From the NCBI GenBank assembly GCA_027922465.2, contig BQMF02000642.1, forward strand, positions 62,001 through 126,000: a DNA stretch of 64,000 nucleotides, in the 5' to 3' direction. Every line of letters starts with the position of its first letter. Position 1 is the stretch's first letter. This DNA comes from Turritopsis dohrnii (lineage: Eukaryota; Cnidaria; Hydrozoa; Anthoathecata; Oceaniidae). Under the pieces are notes generated by a model that ran no database searches, was not told where the DNA came from, and saw nothing but the letters and a program-made list of their open reading frames with translations. Both the position numbers and the translations under genes were made by a program. Shown in pieces: positions 44,641 through 56,384 of the stretch.

Positions 44641-46651
44641 TATCAAATTCGTTATGACCTCTTTGCAAGACTCTTGAAGATGAATGACAGCTTAGCGGTA
44701 AAAATACTTGAATATGCAATGCGGAATAAATGCTTCCAAAAAGTCATTTTTCCGCATTTTTAAGCTAATGACCCTATTCATATTTGTCATGGTTGTGGCT
44801 TTTGGTTTGAAAACCTCCTTGACTAACAGCTTTGACAAAACTACATTTAACACAGTGCTACGAGAAAGAATATCCGAATAACAAAAGCCTTACGTCTAAT
44901 GTTTAGTTTTGAACTTTTTCTTTACAGTTACATTCTTATATATCCATGAGCGTAATAGATAAACAAAAGTCAGCCAGTATCGACCATTTTATCATAATCT
45001 CACTGTCAAAGAAAGGTCCTTATACTGTTTTTTCCTCGATTTACAAGCGAAAGAATATTATTATGTCTTTTCCACTTGCAAGTCTGTTAACTACCGTTGC
45101 GTATTTAGAGAAAAAGGTTTATTAGCTACCCCTGTAGCTAGCGTAAGCGAGTGAGGAGACATCGCAAGATAACATATTCATGCGCATTTAACACATTTTT
45201 TGATATTCAGTTAATATTAGCAGAGCACTAGGATCACCGAGAGAGCCTAACTAGATTAAAGCGTTTGTTTGCAAGAGCAGTGGTCAACACAGAAAAGTTC
45301 TTGATAGTTTGCTGAAGGCATTCGAAAAGACGTAGGAGAATGTTGGAGAGCATATAAAAGGTCATGTAGAAGATTTCAAAATCATCCTTCTGATCTCCGA
45401 TAACATCTATGAATCTAACGTCGTTTCTTATTAGAAATTTTTGCCAAACGTTTGAAAAACAATATCTTTATTTCTTGATCGATGTTTATTTTTATTGTGT
45501 TTACAAAATCATCGACGTTCATTAGCTAGGAATTGAACGCTGATGCGTGATGCTCTAAAAATGCACCCGTACGCTCATAAATGGCTGGAGAGATTATTGG
45601 ATGAAAAACAGTGTAAACAAAAGCTTCATAACTTGTTCTGTAGAAAAACAACAACAAATATTTATAATCTACGTATTCGGCTAAGCATTCTAGTAATTGT
45701 AATCAGAGTAAAATACATTACAGTTAACAGTCAAAGTTCCTTATCGGTAATAATTTTGTCCTCCGAAAGCGACGAACGAGGAAATGAAAATTTGTAGCGA
45801 CGAAAAATTTAGGCCGACAAAAACTTTTACGGACCAATATTTTTAACGGACCAATATTTTTAACGAACGAAACATTTCGACCATTTCAAAAGTTTTCAAA
45901 TGAGCCTTTTCGGATCTTTTACGTACATTGTTAGTTTGGTTGGATTAATTTGGGCCCAAGAAGGAGAACACCTCGATGTCAGATGTCAGGGCCTTATAAT
46001 TGGGTGTAGAGACAAATTCTTGCAAATAACGAAAATTCTTTCAAGGTCTTCTTACAGTAGTTCCATTACGTCACACATAATTACGTCACTCATAATGCGC
46101 ACTAGCAAACAAACTGTCAGCAATAAACCTTGATGTCCTAAAGTCACAAGTCATTGAATCGTCATGAAACGAATTTTCTACTTTTGCAAGAACCTTTTGA
46201 GCTTCCTTTATGGCCTCAGCAATGCCAGCCGACTCAAAGCTATGCCTGATGACTTCTGACTGTTGGGACAGATAATTGTAAAGATCTACAATTCATTTTG
46301 TATGCAAAGGCTTTTTTTGTTGAAGTTTAGATGAAATTATTACGTTAGTAGCTTCAGTACCTGCAGCGAGTTGTGTTGATTTGAATACCTGCAATTGTAT
46401 TTGTTGGTTATAAATGCTTTCGCAGTAGATTGATTCACAGAAATATCTAAGGATTGGAATTTATTGGAAAGATTTTGTGCCACAATGAGCACATCGCACG
46501 TTCCTTTTTTTCTTTCTTGAGGTGTGCTGTTTTTGACCAATGATTTGGTGTGTAGGAAATCTGAAAATGATTTTGTGAACTTATTAAAGGATGCCATATT
46601 GTCCTGTACGCGAACAAAAGTTCGTATGTTTTACAGGTATGTTTTACAGTT
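44641..46651. other. No recognised gene
   Basis: Short frames occur (for example 46340-46597 minus, reading SFNKFTKSFSDFLHTKSLVK), but none shows a recognisable domain or a splice chain. A short direct repeat GGACCAATATTTTTAACG lies at 45832-45870. Confidence 0.35.
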
Positions 46652-46757
46652 CAGTGGCGTAACAGAGTTAAACTTGAGGCAGGTGCGTTTTTCAAGTATT
46701 TGGGTTTGGAACATATGCAACCAATGCACCCAATGCACCCCCTCAGTTACGCCACTG
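46652..46757. mobile_element. Short hAT-like mini-element
   Basis: CAGTGGCGTAAC at the left is matched by GTTACGCCACTG at the right; 106 bases in all. CAGTGGCG-type ends are typical of hAT-related MITEs. A clean 8-bp target duplication is not evident. Confidence 0.75.
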
Positions 46758-46904
46758 CAGACTAATTTCTTCCTTATTATGTTTACTTAAAATGTAATGG
46801 TAAAAAGAAATAACGGAAAATGCTATGCAATGCATATGTGAGTAAAACACACGCTGAGCCCTTAAGTTAAAAAGAATTCGAAAACTAGAAAATATAACTT
46901 AAAA

Positions 46905-47571
46905 ATGCCTGTTAATGAATTTGAAGAATATCTTTATGAGAACGAAGATTTTGTTACCAATGATGAAAGTGATACAGAAGACGAAATGATGCGGGTAGAA
47001 GAAGATTTTCGAGGATTGAAGTTACAACCATATCAATATGAACCAAAGAGACAAGAGACTCATGAAGGTGAAACTGAAAATGAAGAAGAATCTACAGATG
47101 ATCCTATAGAAAGCACAGCAAATGTGTTGGAAGTGTCACGCGTTGGCAATTTATGTTGATGGTCATGTGGCAAGTCTGAGGTTGATTGTCTGTGTCATAA
47201 AGAGATTGATTCAATAACAGATAACAATTGTCTGGTATTGTTTAGAATTTAATTTGACTTCTTCCTTAAGTGATGGAAATTTGTACACTATCTTATTAAT
47301 AGGGATTGGATACATTAACTTTATGATGATTTTTCAAAACTGTGTCCTTCATAATGTATTAACAGCTTTGCATGAAACTCGTGGAAACGCTTTAGAAGAT
47401 GGATCCTAGAAATAGAAGCTATAGGTTGCCACATAATCAATTTATATGGTTTTCAAACATTTGGGAAAAGACAATCGACGTGTCATTCCATCGCGTGTTC
47501 TTCGGAAATTAAGAGAAAAGTATCCAGAAGTGGACGGCATTTATAAACCGTTTGAATGGAGAACAGACTAA
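46905..47571 (+). pseudogene. P2X7 C-terminal-tail-like gene, broken
   Basis: The ATG at 46905 opens an acidic N-terminus (VNEFEEYLYENEDFV... LKLQPYQYEP). RVGNLC is followed by an in-frame stop at 47157, then WSCGKSEVDCLCHKEI, and further on HNVLTALHETRGNALEDG, NRSYRLPHNQFIW and LGKDNRRVIPSRVLRKLREK, ending FEWRTD at 47571. Order and motifs (WCxCGxC, CxKEI, NRSYRxAAY, LGKxNRRVIPS) match the Cys/Zn domain found in the cytosolic tail of vertebrate P2X7 receptors and in many stand-alone proteins of basal animals. The pieces lie in different frames, so at least one nonsense and two frameshift lesions have accumulated. The stand-alone form has no ion channel part. Confidence 0.72.
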
Positions 47572-49033
47572 AGAGCAACTATAATCTACACCAAGCATAT
47601 TTTTAAGAAACTTTTCTAAAACTAAAATTGAAATGGAATTATACATAAAATTTGTCAAACAATAAATCTTAACTTTGATTTGCTATAACAAAATCTTTGT
47701 CAGGTTTCTGAGCTGATATTTAGGTGATGGATAAAGATGCTGTTTTAAAGAGCGACAATGAAGATTTGTATAACCTCGGTTCATTCTGTATGCTTCGTGA
47801 GGAATCAAAATCAGAAAAGCCATTACTTGCAACATTAATAAGACAATCTGGGAAGCAGCGGATTTCCAAGTCTCCAAGTCTCCAAAAGATAAAAAAGTCA
47901 GTAACTATGTTTGGAGGAATATGATGTGAAAAAGGGGCAGTATGTAGCAGTTCGAAAAGCCAGATGAGGAGGAGCTCGACTAGTGACATTAAATAATGAA
48001 TAGAGTCATCATGAGGTTATCTGTGAAATGACGAGTTTGTTGGAACATATGCAGGTGTCAATTGGGAATTTTAAGGAGCAGAAATGACCTCCTTTTCGTT
48101 TGAAGAGCTACATACAATCAAGCAAGCTCTCAAAAACAAGATTACAAGACCTCTAGCGCAGACGGTGAGGATTGGCTTTGATTTCCTTAACTTCCCATCT
48201 TCTGGAAAGGAAGAAAAGTTTTTAATCAGTATTACTGTTTAATTATTCTAAGTTTGTTAATTTATAGAGCTGGAGTGATTTATGAAAAAATCGAAATATA
48301 TTCACTAAATAAACATTAATCATTGTTGGTCATTTGGATATAAAGCCTGTAATATTTGCCAGTGTATCACAAGAAAACATATGATCAATTTGTATAAGAA
48401 AAGGAACACATTCCCCCACCAATTACAATTATGCTTTTCGTAGGTATTTTAAGTGAATATTCAGTGTTTGCAATGCCAAGTCAAAGAATTATAAATAAAC
48501 AAATATATATAGAAATGGTCATATCCCCGATTTGAGGGCGCAAATTTTTAAGCGGGTTGCATTTCGCGCCATTATCAATATATATTTCGAATAATTTTTG
48601 CAGTTGGGAAAAGAAGCAATGTGGAAACAACATGCTTTATAAGGATTTACAGTAACTTGACAGAAAATTGTGAGAGAATTCCTGAACTGTTCTTATTATA
48701 CAAGAAAATTCAGGCTCTGACTGTTTTAAGTTGTTCTTATATTTTTGCATAATCTGAGGCTAGTGTTCTTATAAAAAGGTTTTTATAAGCAAGAAAGGAA
48801 GTTTTAGGGAAGAATCCAAATTTCACGCTACAAAATCTGATGGAAGGTATGGGACATTTTCGGATAAATGTTGATATCCATTTGTTATTTGCTTTATATT
48901 TTGTTACTATACCTACATCTGATAAGCGTGCTGTACCAACTGGTAATCACGATGCCAGAATTGCGACATGGTTACATCCATTTACAAGGAACATCATGGA
49001 AACATCACCAGGGACTTTCCTGCAATTTGTAAC
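47572..49033. other. No firm gene; TATAAGAACA-family fragment
   Basis: 47724-47924 (plus) reads KDAVLKSDNEDLYNLGSFCM and follows a TTTAG acceptor-like site; it may be an exon but no partner is found. 48640-48785 is related to the element at 36525. The frame at 48840-49061 is unidentified. Confidence 0.3.
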
Positions 49034-49111
49034 AAAATGTATTAATCTTAAAATGTATTAATCTTAAAATGTATTAATCTTAAAATGTATTAATCTTAAT
49101 GTATTAATCTT
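49034..49111. repeat. 16-bp tandem repeat, ~4.9 units
   Basis: Units of AAAATGTATTAATCTT are perfect for four copies, followed by a 14-base fifth copy. Confidence 0.95.
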
Positions 49112-49822
49112 CTACCCGACACTCACTAAAGTAGAATTAGTCAACCAACCTCGAGATCACATCAGACCAACTGCAAAAAATATGACTTGAAATTTTATAT
49201 ATGCCACTACGCATCAGTAAATGAAAATGAATTTTGAGTTCTACATTTATATTTCAACATTTTGAACATTTCTGGGAACTGGGTTGTTCATGATTAGCTT
49301 CATGTCCGATCTGCTGAACACTTTGATGTCACTTTTACGTGCCCACTTTAATTTGACTGCATCTTAATGATCTTACCAACTGCTATGACTTAATTTTCTT
49401 AGATTGTATCCAACTTGAGCATCTTTGAAGATCCTCTGATACATTTTATATTTTATTTTACTCGCTCACTTTGAGCAAGCTTTGAGCAAGAGTTATTCTA
49501 TTTATTAGTCTTTTATGCATAGACAATTTCAATGATCCCTTCAATGAACTAATGTCTTTGTGCAGAAAAAAAGCACGCCCTACTTAGGAGTATGTTCATG
49601 TAACAATATGACATCTAAATATACAAACAGATGTTTTCTTCTTCAGGTCTTATTTAACACAGGTCTGTAAAATTCCGTTTTCCTCGTTTGAGAACTTTGT
49701 ATTTTGCAGGCGGTTCGTAAATCTTCCAAGACGTTTCTCATTTTTAATCAACAATATTTCAACAGACCAGGAATTTTTTTTTGCTTTATAAAGATATTTT
49801 TGCATTATGCTCCTGTTGTACT
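49112..49822. other. No recognised gene
   Basis: AT-rich non-coding sequence. Confidence 0.45.
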
Positions 49823-50010
49823 GCCAGTAAATGTCACAATCGCCAGTAATGTCGCAAACACCAGTAAATGTCGCAAAATTGTCAGTAAGTGTCGCAATTC
49901 AACAGTAAGTCTCGCAAAATCGCCAGTAAGTGTCGCAACTAGAATTTTCATTCGTTTTAATTTTTTTTAACAATAAATGTCGTAATGTTTTTCAAAATCA
50001 ACAGCAAATG
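49823..50010. repeat. Degenerate ~24-bp tandem repeat (CAGTAAATGTCGCAA)
   Basis: Seven or so imperfect units containing CAGTAAGTGTCGCAA or CAGTAAATGTCGCAA, separated by 6-12 variable bases, with one longer gap near 49950-49985. Confidence 0.8.
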
Positions 50011-50357
50011 TCGCAAACTTACAAAGTGATTTTGATCATATAATGTGAAGGGTATGAAAAGGAAACATGTTGCTTAAATCAATCGGTCAGGACTCACTTT
50101 GGGAAATCTTGAAGAGTAACTAGTAGTATTAGCGAAAAAAGTACTACAGTACTACAAGGATCTTGGATAAGCAACATGAAATTTTGAAATGACGCAACAC
50201 TAGCATAGCTACAGCACATTTTAAAAAAAAATTATTTCTCATAAAATCTCGATACGATTTAATATTGGATAATCGAGCCCATTTTCCTACATAATGGTAG
50301 CCCAAGTTACGCTCATCCTCTTATTCGCAGCGAAATCTATAAAATATCTTCGACATC
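50011..50357. other. Possible 5' region of the DIRS element
   Basis: Non-coding sequence preceding the degenerate gag start. No inverted terminal repeat could be matched to the downstream side. Confidence 0.3.
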
Positions 50358-52179
50358 ATGGGTGAGTCATCAAATGTTTCTCAAGAAATAGTATCATTGG
50401 ATCCTGATACAGCCAAAACCAAGAAAAAGTCTCTGGAGGTTTACAATGCTGGCAAATAAAACTCAAGCAGCAAGAGTTATGCTATTGCAAAAGGGTATAC
50501 GAAGCAGGCCTTTTGGAGGGGCTCTCCATTTGAGCGTAGGAGGAATGGAGGGCAACACACCAATTTTCGGCAAACATGATTCAACAGGAAGACATCACTA
50601 CTTCAGTTTTCCACGGATCGGTGGTAAGAGCAATGTTATTTTCAGAAAGGATGGAAACTTTCAACAGCATTGAGGGCAAAAAACAAAAATGCATGGAAAA
50701 GGATCTGCAACATGTTCATCCAATAATTCAAAAACTATTTGTCAACCAAATTATAGCCGATTTCCCTCTAGAAGGAAGGCTGAAACACTTCCTGGGGAAC
50801 TGGAAAATTCTAACCAGCGACCCAGAAATACTGGGAATTGTCTCGGGGTTGGAAATACCTTTCATGGTAGAACCAAAGCAATCCAAAACACCCCATCCTG
50901 TGAGAATGAAAAGGGAGGAGGAAGCCTTAGTAGAGCAAGAGATAGAAGCAATGCTGTTGAAGGGAGCCATCCAAACAGTGTCTCATGTGAAAAGGGAATT
51001 TCTGAGCAACATTTTCGTGGTACCAAAAAAGGATGGAGGAAACCGTCCGGTCATAAATTTGAAACTTCTAAATTCTTTTATACCATACCAGCACTTCAAA
51101 ATGGAGGGACTTCGCTTGACCAGGGAAATGTTGCACGAAAAGGACTATTTAATGAAGGTGGATTTAAAAGATGCATACTGTTGCGTCCCATTACACCACA
51201 AATCTCAAAAGTTTGTGCGTTTCAAATGGAAAGGAAATCTGTACGAATTTTTTGTGCCTTTGCTTTGGTCTGGGACCAACTCTTAACAAAAAATCCCCTT
51301 TGCAATACTGAGGCGAATAAATATCCGGGTGATAATATATCTAGACGACATGTTGCTAATGAGCCAAACAAAAGAAAAGTTGTCCATGGCCCGGGATACA
51401 TTGATGTTTCTGCTTCAACATCTGGGATTTGTGATAAACTTAAAGAAATCGGTCTTAGGCCCAACACAGAAAATCGATTTCTTGGGCGTTCTTATCGACT
51501 CAAGGTCCATGATTCTAACATTACCACAGAAGAAAGTACAAAAATTATTAAGCCATTGTCAATCAATTTTGAGAAATCCATCTCTGACAGTTTGGGAGTT
51601 GACCAGCTTAATAGGAAAGTTGTCTTCAACTTCTCAGGCAGTTGTCCCAGCAAATTTACAAATACTTTTTCTGTAGCAATCCCTGATAACAGCATTAAAC
51701 AAAACGTTAAGTCAATCCTAACCTTGAGTCAACAAGCTCTTTTGGAAATACAATGGTGGAAGAACAATCTTTCTCTGAACAAAGGAAAATCTCTCTTGAA
51801 ACCTCAGAGTCAAGTGATAATCCAGTCGGACGCCTCCAAGAAAGGTTGGGGAGCAGTTTGTCAAGGGAGGAACATTGGTGGTCAGTGGTCCCAGGAGGAA
51901 GCACTGCTTCACATAAACATATTAGAAATGAAAGCAGTGTTTTTGGCAACTTTGACTTTCACAAGAATGACAAAAATTCAGCATATACATTACCAGGTAG
52001 ACAACATGACTGCCTTGACTTACATAGTAAAAATGGGAGGGACCAAAAACACCCAATTGATTCAGTTATGTTTCAAGCAGCCGCCCTTTTTGTTTTTCCG
52101 ATCGAAATTAGAATTCATAAATGGCCAATGGTTTGGCGACACGAGTATGCTCATATTAGAAGTAACACAAAAGCAATGA
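50358..52179 (+). pseudogene. Decayed DIRS-type retroelement (reverse transcriptase and RNase H)
   Basis: A short gag-like start (ATG 50358, stop at 50459) precedes a pol region broken into three frames. 50576-51286 carries the RT N-part: PKKDGGNRPVINLKLLNSFI, QHFKMEGL, KVDLKDAYCCVPLHHKSQKF. 51329-51676 carries the catalytic IIYLDDMLLMSQ and DFLGVLID. From about 51690 the third frame has the RNase H: QSDASKKGWGAVCQGRNIGG, WSQEEALLHINILEMKA, QVDNMTALTYIVKMGGT. The NLK.LN..I...HFKMEGL and HIN.LE.KA signatures are specific to DIRS retroelements, which integrate with a tyrosine recombinase; no recombinase is visible downstream. At least two frameshifts make it dead. Confidence 0.88.
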
Positions 52180-52852
52180 ATGTTTCTAAATCGTATATGG
52201 TCAATTTTTCCATTTGACCCCAGCCAGAAATTCTATAAATTGTGTAAACAAAATATTTGCATTGAAGATTTCCAGAAAAGAAAGAAAAAAAGTAAAAATG
52301 AGGCAAAGAATGGCTTTTCTTCTTCTATGGGAAGATGAGGAAGCTCAGGGTTCACTGACACAAAACCTTCATAATAATTTCCGCGTGAAAGAACAAAGTA
52401 GAATACAATCATTACTTCGATATGCCAAGTCAAATTTACTGTCATTTTACTGCAGAGAATTCAAATGAATTCAGAATTCAGTGTTCAATGATGGTGGGAA
52501 CTTCTTTCATATCGTTATCTTCATTTGAAAATAATACGATAGACCCTGGGTACAAGTGGATTATATCAGTGGAATATGAAGTTCTGGCCTTATCAGCGCT
52601 GAGATTTATCTTGGAATCTGAAGCTTTTGTTCCGGAGGGCGCTAACGTCAGAGTGGGCGATCTTTTATCTGTGATTTCTATGATGCTTAACGATGCAGTT
52701 GCGCCTAGTTGCACTCACATATACAACGCCTTGGAGACTTCAACATTGCTTTTGAAGTAGAACCTTTTATGCATACATTTATTTTTATTTTTTCATTCAA
52801 GGAATAAAGAATTAGTTATCCTTTTCAACCACGTTTTATTTGTTTAGAATGA
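52180..52852. other. Flank of DIRS remnant with unidentified frames
   Basis: Frames at 52214-52468 and 52422-52760 (plus; e.g. VEYEVLALSALRFILESEAF) are protein-like but unidentified. They may be unrelated host exons or degenerate element sequence. Confidence 0.3.
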
Positions 52853-52916
52853 AAGATAAGGTGTAAACTCAACGTTAAATTTTCAAGATAAGGTGTAAAC
52901 TCAACGTTAAATTTTC
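52853..52916. repeat. 32-bp perfect tandem duplication
   Basis: Two copies of the 32-base unit starting AAGATAAGGTGTAAACTCAA. Confidence 0.97.
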
Positions 52917-53520
52917 CTACTTCATATCGCACTGACCTTTAAGTCACCACCCGCCTTTCTGGTTGATGTTGTCAGCCAACTAGTTGCAGTTGAGTAAAGA
53001 AACATATCGCATATACTATAAATGTCCTGACTTTCCTTAAAGCCAGTGTGAAGTATCAAAGTATCAGCGATGCGACATAAGCATAGGATTCGGTTAACAA
53101 AATTTTAGTTAGTTGATTTTAGCGGTTTTGACGTTTCTGACAAGAACATTTTTTTAACTAACAAAAATACCTTTAAAAAGTGATTCAACCAGCAAAATGA
53201 AGCAAAAAGATGAAGAAAATTTGTATACCCACAGATCACATAGATTATACAATTTATATATTTATTTACTAAATTTTACAAATATCCTCGAAGACAATAT
53301 CGAAATAGACAAATACCGCCACAAATACCGCCACAAATACCGCCACAAACAAAACTAGTGTGTTGCGACATATGCTAAGTCTGAAGCTGTTGAATTAAGG
53401 CCTGGGACTGAATTTATCTTCTTGTACAAAGTTTTCTAATTTTTATACGAGCTAGTTTAACCAATACACAGTCCACTAGTAAGGTTCCTTTTGGTCTTCT
53501 AGCAGCAACCCTCTAACACT
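52917..53520. other. Non-coding, SINE-like traces and short tandem repeat
   Basis: CCTTAAAGCCAGTGTGAAGT at about 53034 resembles the SINE body but is too degraded to call. (AAATACCGCCAC)n occurs three times at 53310-53347. Confidence 0.4.
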
Positions 53521-54399
53521 CTAATGAAAGTACAGCTCTGGAACAATTTCTTTTGTCTTTTTATCAAGACAATTGATTTGTTCTGCTGTCAAGTAATTGG
53601 CATGATCACCAGTAATGCCTTTTCTGACAAAACGTTCACAACCTTCAGTGTTAAAGGCTTTTTTCATCACTTCCACATTGATTAAATTCTTTACACCCGC
53701 AAACAGTTTTGGAGTTAATTCAACGTCCAAAAATTCGGCAAGTTTTTTAACTGTCTCGTCAAATTTTTGGATCAAATCTTCATAGCGTAACCACATTATA
53801 TGATCTCCTTTGTGATCTAACCAATCGCGATGAAACTGGAACCAATCTCCATATATAACATTGCCAGTGTAGTACATCTCGTAAAATGTTTGGAAGTTTA
53901 CTTTGCTAGCTTCACCGAAAAAAAGTGAGTTATCTCCATAAAAATGAAATAGTGATACAAGAACATCTTTTACATCACGTGTCAAGATTATTCTTTTACC
54001 CACAGTTGCAGAAGGAGCCAACCATAATGGCAGATGTGTTTTAATGACACGTTTAGGATGATTTAATTTTTTCATTGCTTCCTCGTATCCAACATATTGT
54101 CCAGGGATAGACATTTCCAAAAATGTAGTCAATTTAGACAAGCCCATAAGATCCAAGCCATCCACATTCTTTGTTGTTCCTTCCAGTAAAGCCCAAATCA
54201 AAGTTTCAGTCATTGTTGAACCAGATCTGGGATAGGCAATCACTAACACGTCAGTATCTTTCATGGACATCTTGGAAATATCTTGTAAGTTTGATGGACA
54301 GACATGCTCATCTAATAGTATTGAGCGATCACCATTGGATACTAACTTTTCATTGGCCATTTTTGGATATTTTGATTCACTTTCTTTTACGGAAATCAT
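53521..54399 (-). CDS. Cytosolic sulfotransferase (SULT family)
   Basis: 292 residues from the ATG at 54399, the usual length for SULT enzymes, which transfer sulfate from PAPS to hydroxyl or amine groups of small molecules. The 5'-phosphosulfate loop is YPRSGSTMTETLIW; the catalytic His lies in VIKTHLPLWL; the 3'-phosphate site is TRDVKDVLVSLFHFY (conserved Arg and Ser); the C-terminal PAPS motif is RKGITGDHANYLT. Everything required is present and there is no stop. The frame extends 11 codons upstream of this ATG, so either an upstream exon exists or the start is here; a second ATG (MANEK) lies 13 codons further in. No signal peptide or membrane segment is visible, in keeping with a cytosolic enzyme. 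Substrate cannot be told from sequence. It appears to be a single coding exon. Confidence 0.95.
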   Translation of the reverse strand: MISVKESESKYPKMANEKLVSNGDRSILLDEHVCPSNLQDISKMSMKDTDVLVIAYPRSGSTMTETLIWALLEGTTKNVDGLDLMGLSKLTTFLEMSIPGQYVGYEEAMKKLNHPKRVIKTHLPLWLAPSATVGKRIILTRDVKDVLVSLFHFYGDNSLFFGEASKVNFQTFYEMYYTGNVIYGDWFQFHRDWLDHKGDHIMWLRYEDLIQKFDETVKKLAEFLDVELTPKLFAGVKNLINVEVMKKAFNTEGCERFVRKGITGDHANYLTAEQINCLDKKTKEIVPELYFH

Positions 54400-54561
54400 T
54401 TTTGAAAGAAAAGCAACTTGAGAACTTTCCAATTTAAATGTTCGGTTGGGTTGTTATGGTTACCGTCTAAAATGAATAAATAATAAGTGGTTTGCATGAC
54501 AAAGATGTTAGAACGAGAACAATCCAAAGATTTGCAAAGAAAAAATTGATATGATGGTAGT
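54400..54561 (-). promoter_or_regulatory. Upstream region of the sulfotransferase
   Basis: An acceptor-like TCATTTTAG on the minus strand at about 54467 suggests that a non-coding 5' exon may lie further upstream, beyond the TIR element at 54562. No core promoter motif can be assigned. Confidence 0.2.
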
Positions 54562-55016
54562 TACCGTATTTCCTCTAATTAACGCCACCCTCTGATAAAC
54601 GCCGCCCTCTATTAAACGCCGCACTTATAGCCGAACATTTGAAATAAACGCCGCCCTCTAATAAACGCTGCCTTCTAGTAAACGCCGCATCTTTAAAAGC
54701 GGCGTTTATTAGAAAACAGGCTAAACAAGAATTAGTTTAAATAATTTAATAGTTTTACTTGTTTTCTATCATCAAATTTTTCCACTTTTGCATGAATATT
54801 TGATGTGTAATTAATTTTTTGTGTAAAACAGTTTCACGCAATCTTTTGTAACTTTTTTTAGGATAAGAAGACATTGTTGTTTAAGTTTGTTTTCATCTAA
54901 TTTTTCATTTTGTAAGAATCGCCGCCCTCTAATGAACGCCGCCCTCTATTAAACGCCGCACCCAAAAACTGGGATTTGTAATAAACGCCGCGGCGTTTAT
55001 TAAAGGAAATACGGTA
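54562..55016. mobile_element. TIR mini-element with AAACGCCGC sub-repeats
   Basis: Left end TACCGTATTTCCTCTAATTA; right end reads in reverse TACCGTATTTCCTTTAATAA. The motif TAAACGCCGCCCTCTA recurs at least six times near both ends, with complementary GCGGCGTTTATT copies that would form hairpins. TA at both flanks. The ends resemble a repeat class seen widely in marine invertebrates. No coding content. It sits directly upstream of the sulfotransferase. Confidence 0.88.
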
Positions 55017-56384
55017 TGCATATCATTGGTCACAGAGGGAATGTTATTAAGGATATATTATCACGCATGGCAAAAATAAATCTACCGAGCAAAAGTACAT
55101 TGGAGTATGTTTATGTGACAAATCGCAACCATACATTTAAACGGTGAAAACACTTACAAATAGGCTAAGCCATTTCTCAAGATTTACACCATGACGTCAA
55201 AAAATAAAAAAAATCAGAAAAAAAATTTGTTGAAAATTTGTAGTTTGCAATATTTTCATGGCGTTTTGCGAAGAATCTGGAGTAAAAACATTGCTTAGCC
55301 AAGCATCCTTTAATGGTTCAAACATTACTGAATATTGAATTTTTAATACCCAGTTGATTAAGCTAGTTGCCATGACAATAATTGTAAGTAAATTGGAATT
55401 AGAATATATCTTATTGAATCTAATAGCTATTCTTAATTTCCTTTGATAGGTGTCTGAACAACACTCATCAAAATATCAAAAAGTCTTAAGGAATATTTTG
55501 AATCCAACTAACCAAATAATTCTGCAACCATTACTGCAAACAATTTGTGAATTTTTCCAAAATGGTGACAAATCGTAACGATAACATAAAAAACATTTTA
55601 AACCAACAAAGGGAAGTCATCTGCGTTACGAAACATCTTACATACTTATATAATCTTATGCCAGGAATATCAAATGCTTCAGTAAAGTAAGCAAATCACC
55701 AAGCATCATTTGACGTTCACGACGTTCATATAAAGTTTAGCTGTTCTCTCGTAATGAATTGATAGTAATGAAATTTTAACTACGAAATGATTCATCATAT
55801 TATAAACAATCTAAACAAAATATTCCAAAAGCACTTTTCCCAATCATAGAAAAAAAGTTGTTCCTTTACTTTAGCAGCAAGCTGAAAGTACTTGCGTCGT
55901 GTTTTCAAAATCGTGAATTAGAATGTTGATTGTGGAGGATCTAACAAAGTAGTTATTAAAGACAATTTTCGATTATGTTGAAAATACCGCTTTACCATCA
56001 TAAATTTAAATTCCTTTCATACCAACAAAAATACTTTTAAACGATGTGCTATAACCGTGTCCATAATTAACACACAAGTTGATTTTGCAACTGGTGTAAA
56101 GAAAAAAACGCCTAAGCCTTTGACCATTAACTTTAGAAATCCGTGACCTCTTACACACAGGTAATGGAGAAGCTAATTATAAAGTATCACAGTCTCATGC
56201 ATCCAAAACTTTATGTCACCTACATGGTAAAGTAGGTGACCAAAGAAAAGGTAACCAGAGGAGGGAAGGCTGCCCCGTCCACTGCAAGTAACCTATGCAA
56301 GACGATCCCAAACTATATAAAAAAGATAACCCCCTTCTAAGAACGATATTTTTGTAAACATAGGTAATGCATATGAAATGTAAA
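55017..56384. other. No recognised gene
   Basis: AT-rich sequence with no open frame of interest and no visible repeat. Confidence 0.5.

Noticed and set aside
49804..50010. CRISPR array
   Set aside because: Units and spacers are short and degenerate, and the genome is eukaryotic.
50689..52179. One 496-codon protein spanning the DIRS region
   Set aside because: Only its C-terminal third (RNase H) is meaningful; the earlier part is an out-of-frame shadow of the reverse transcriptase.
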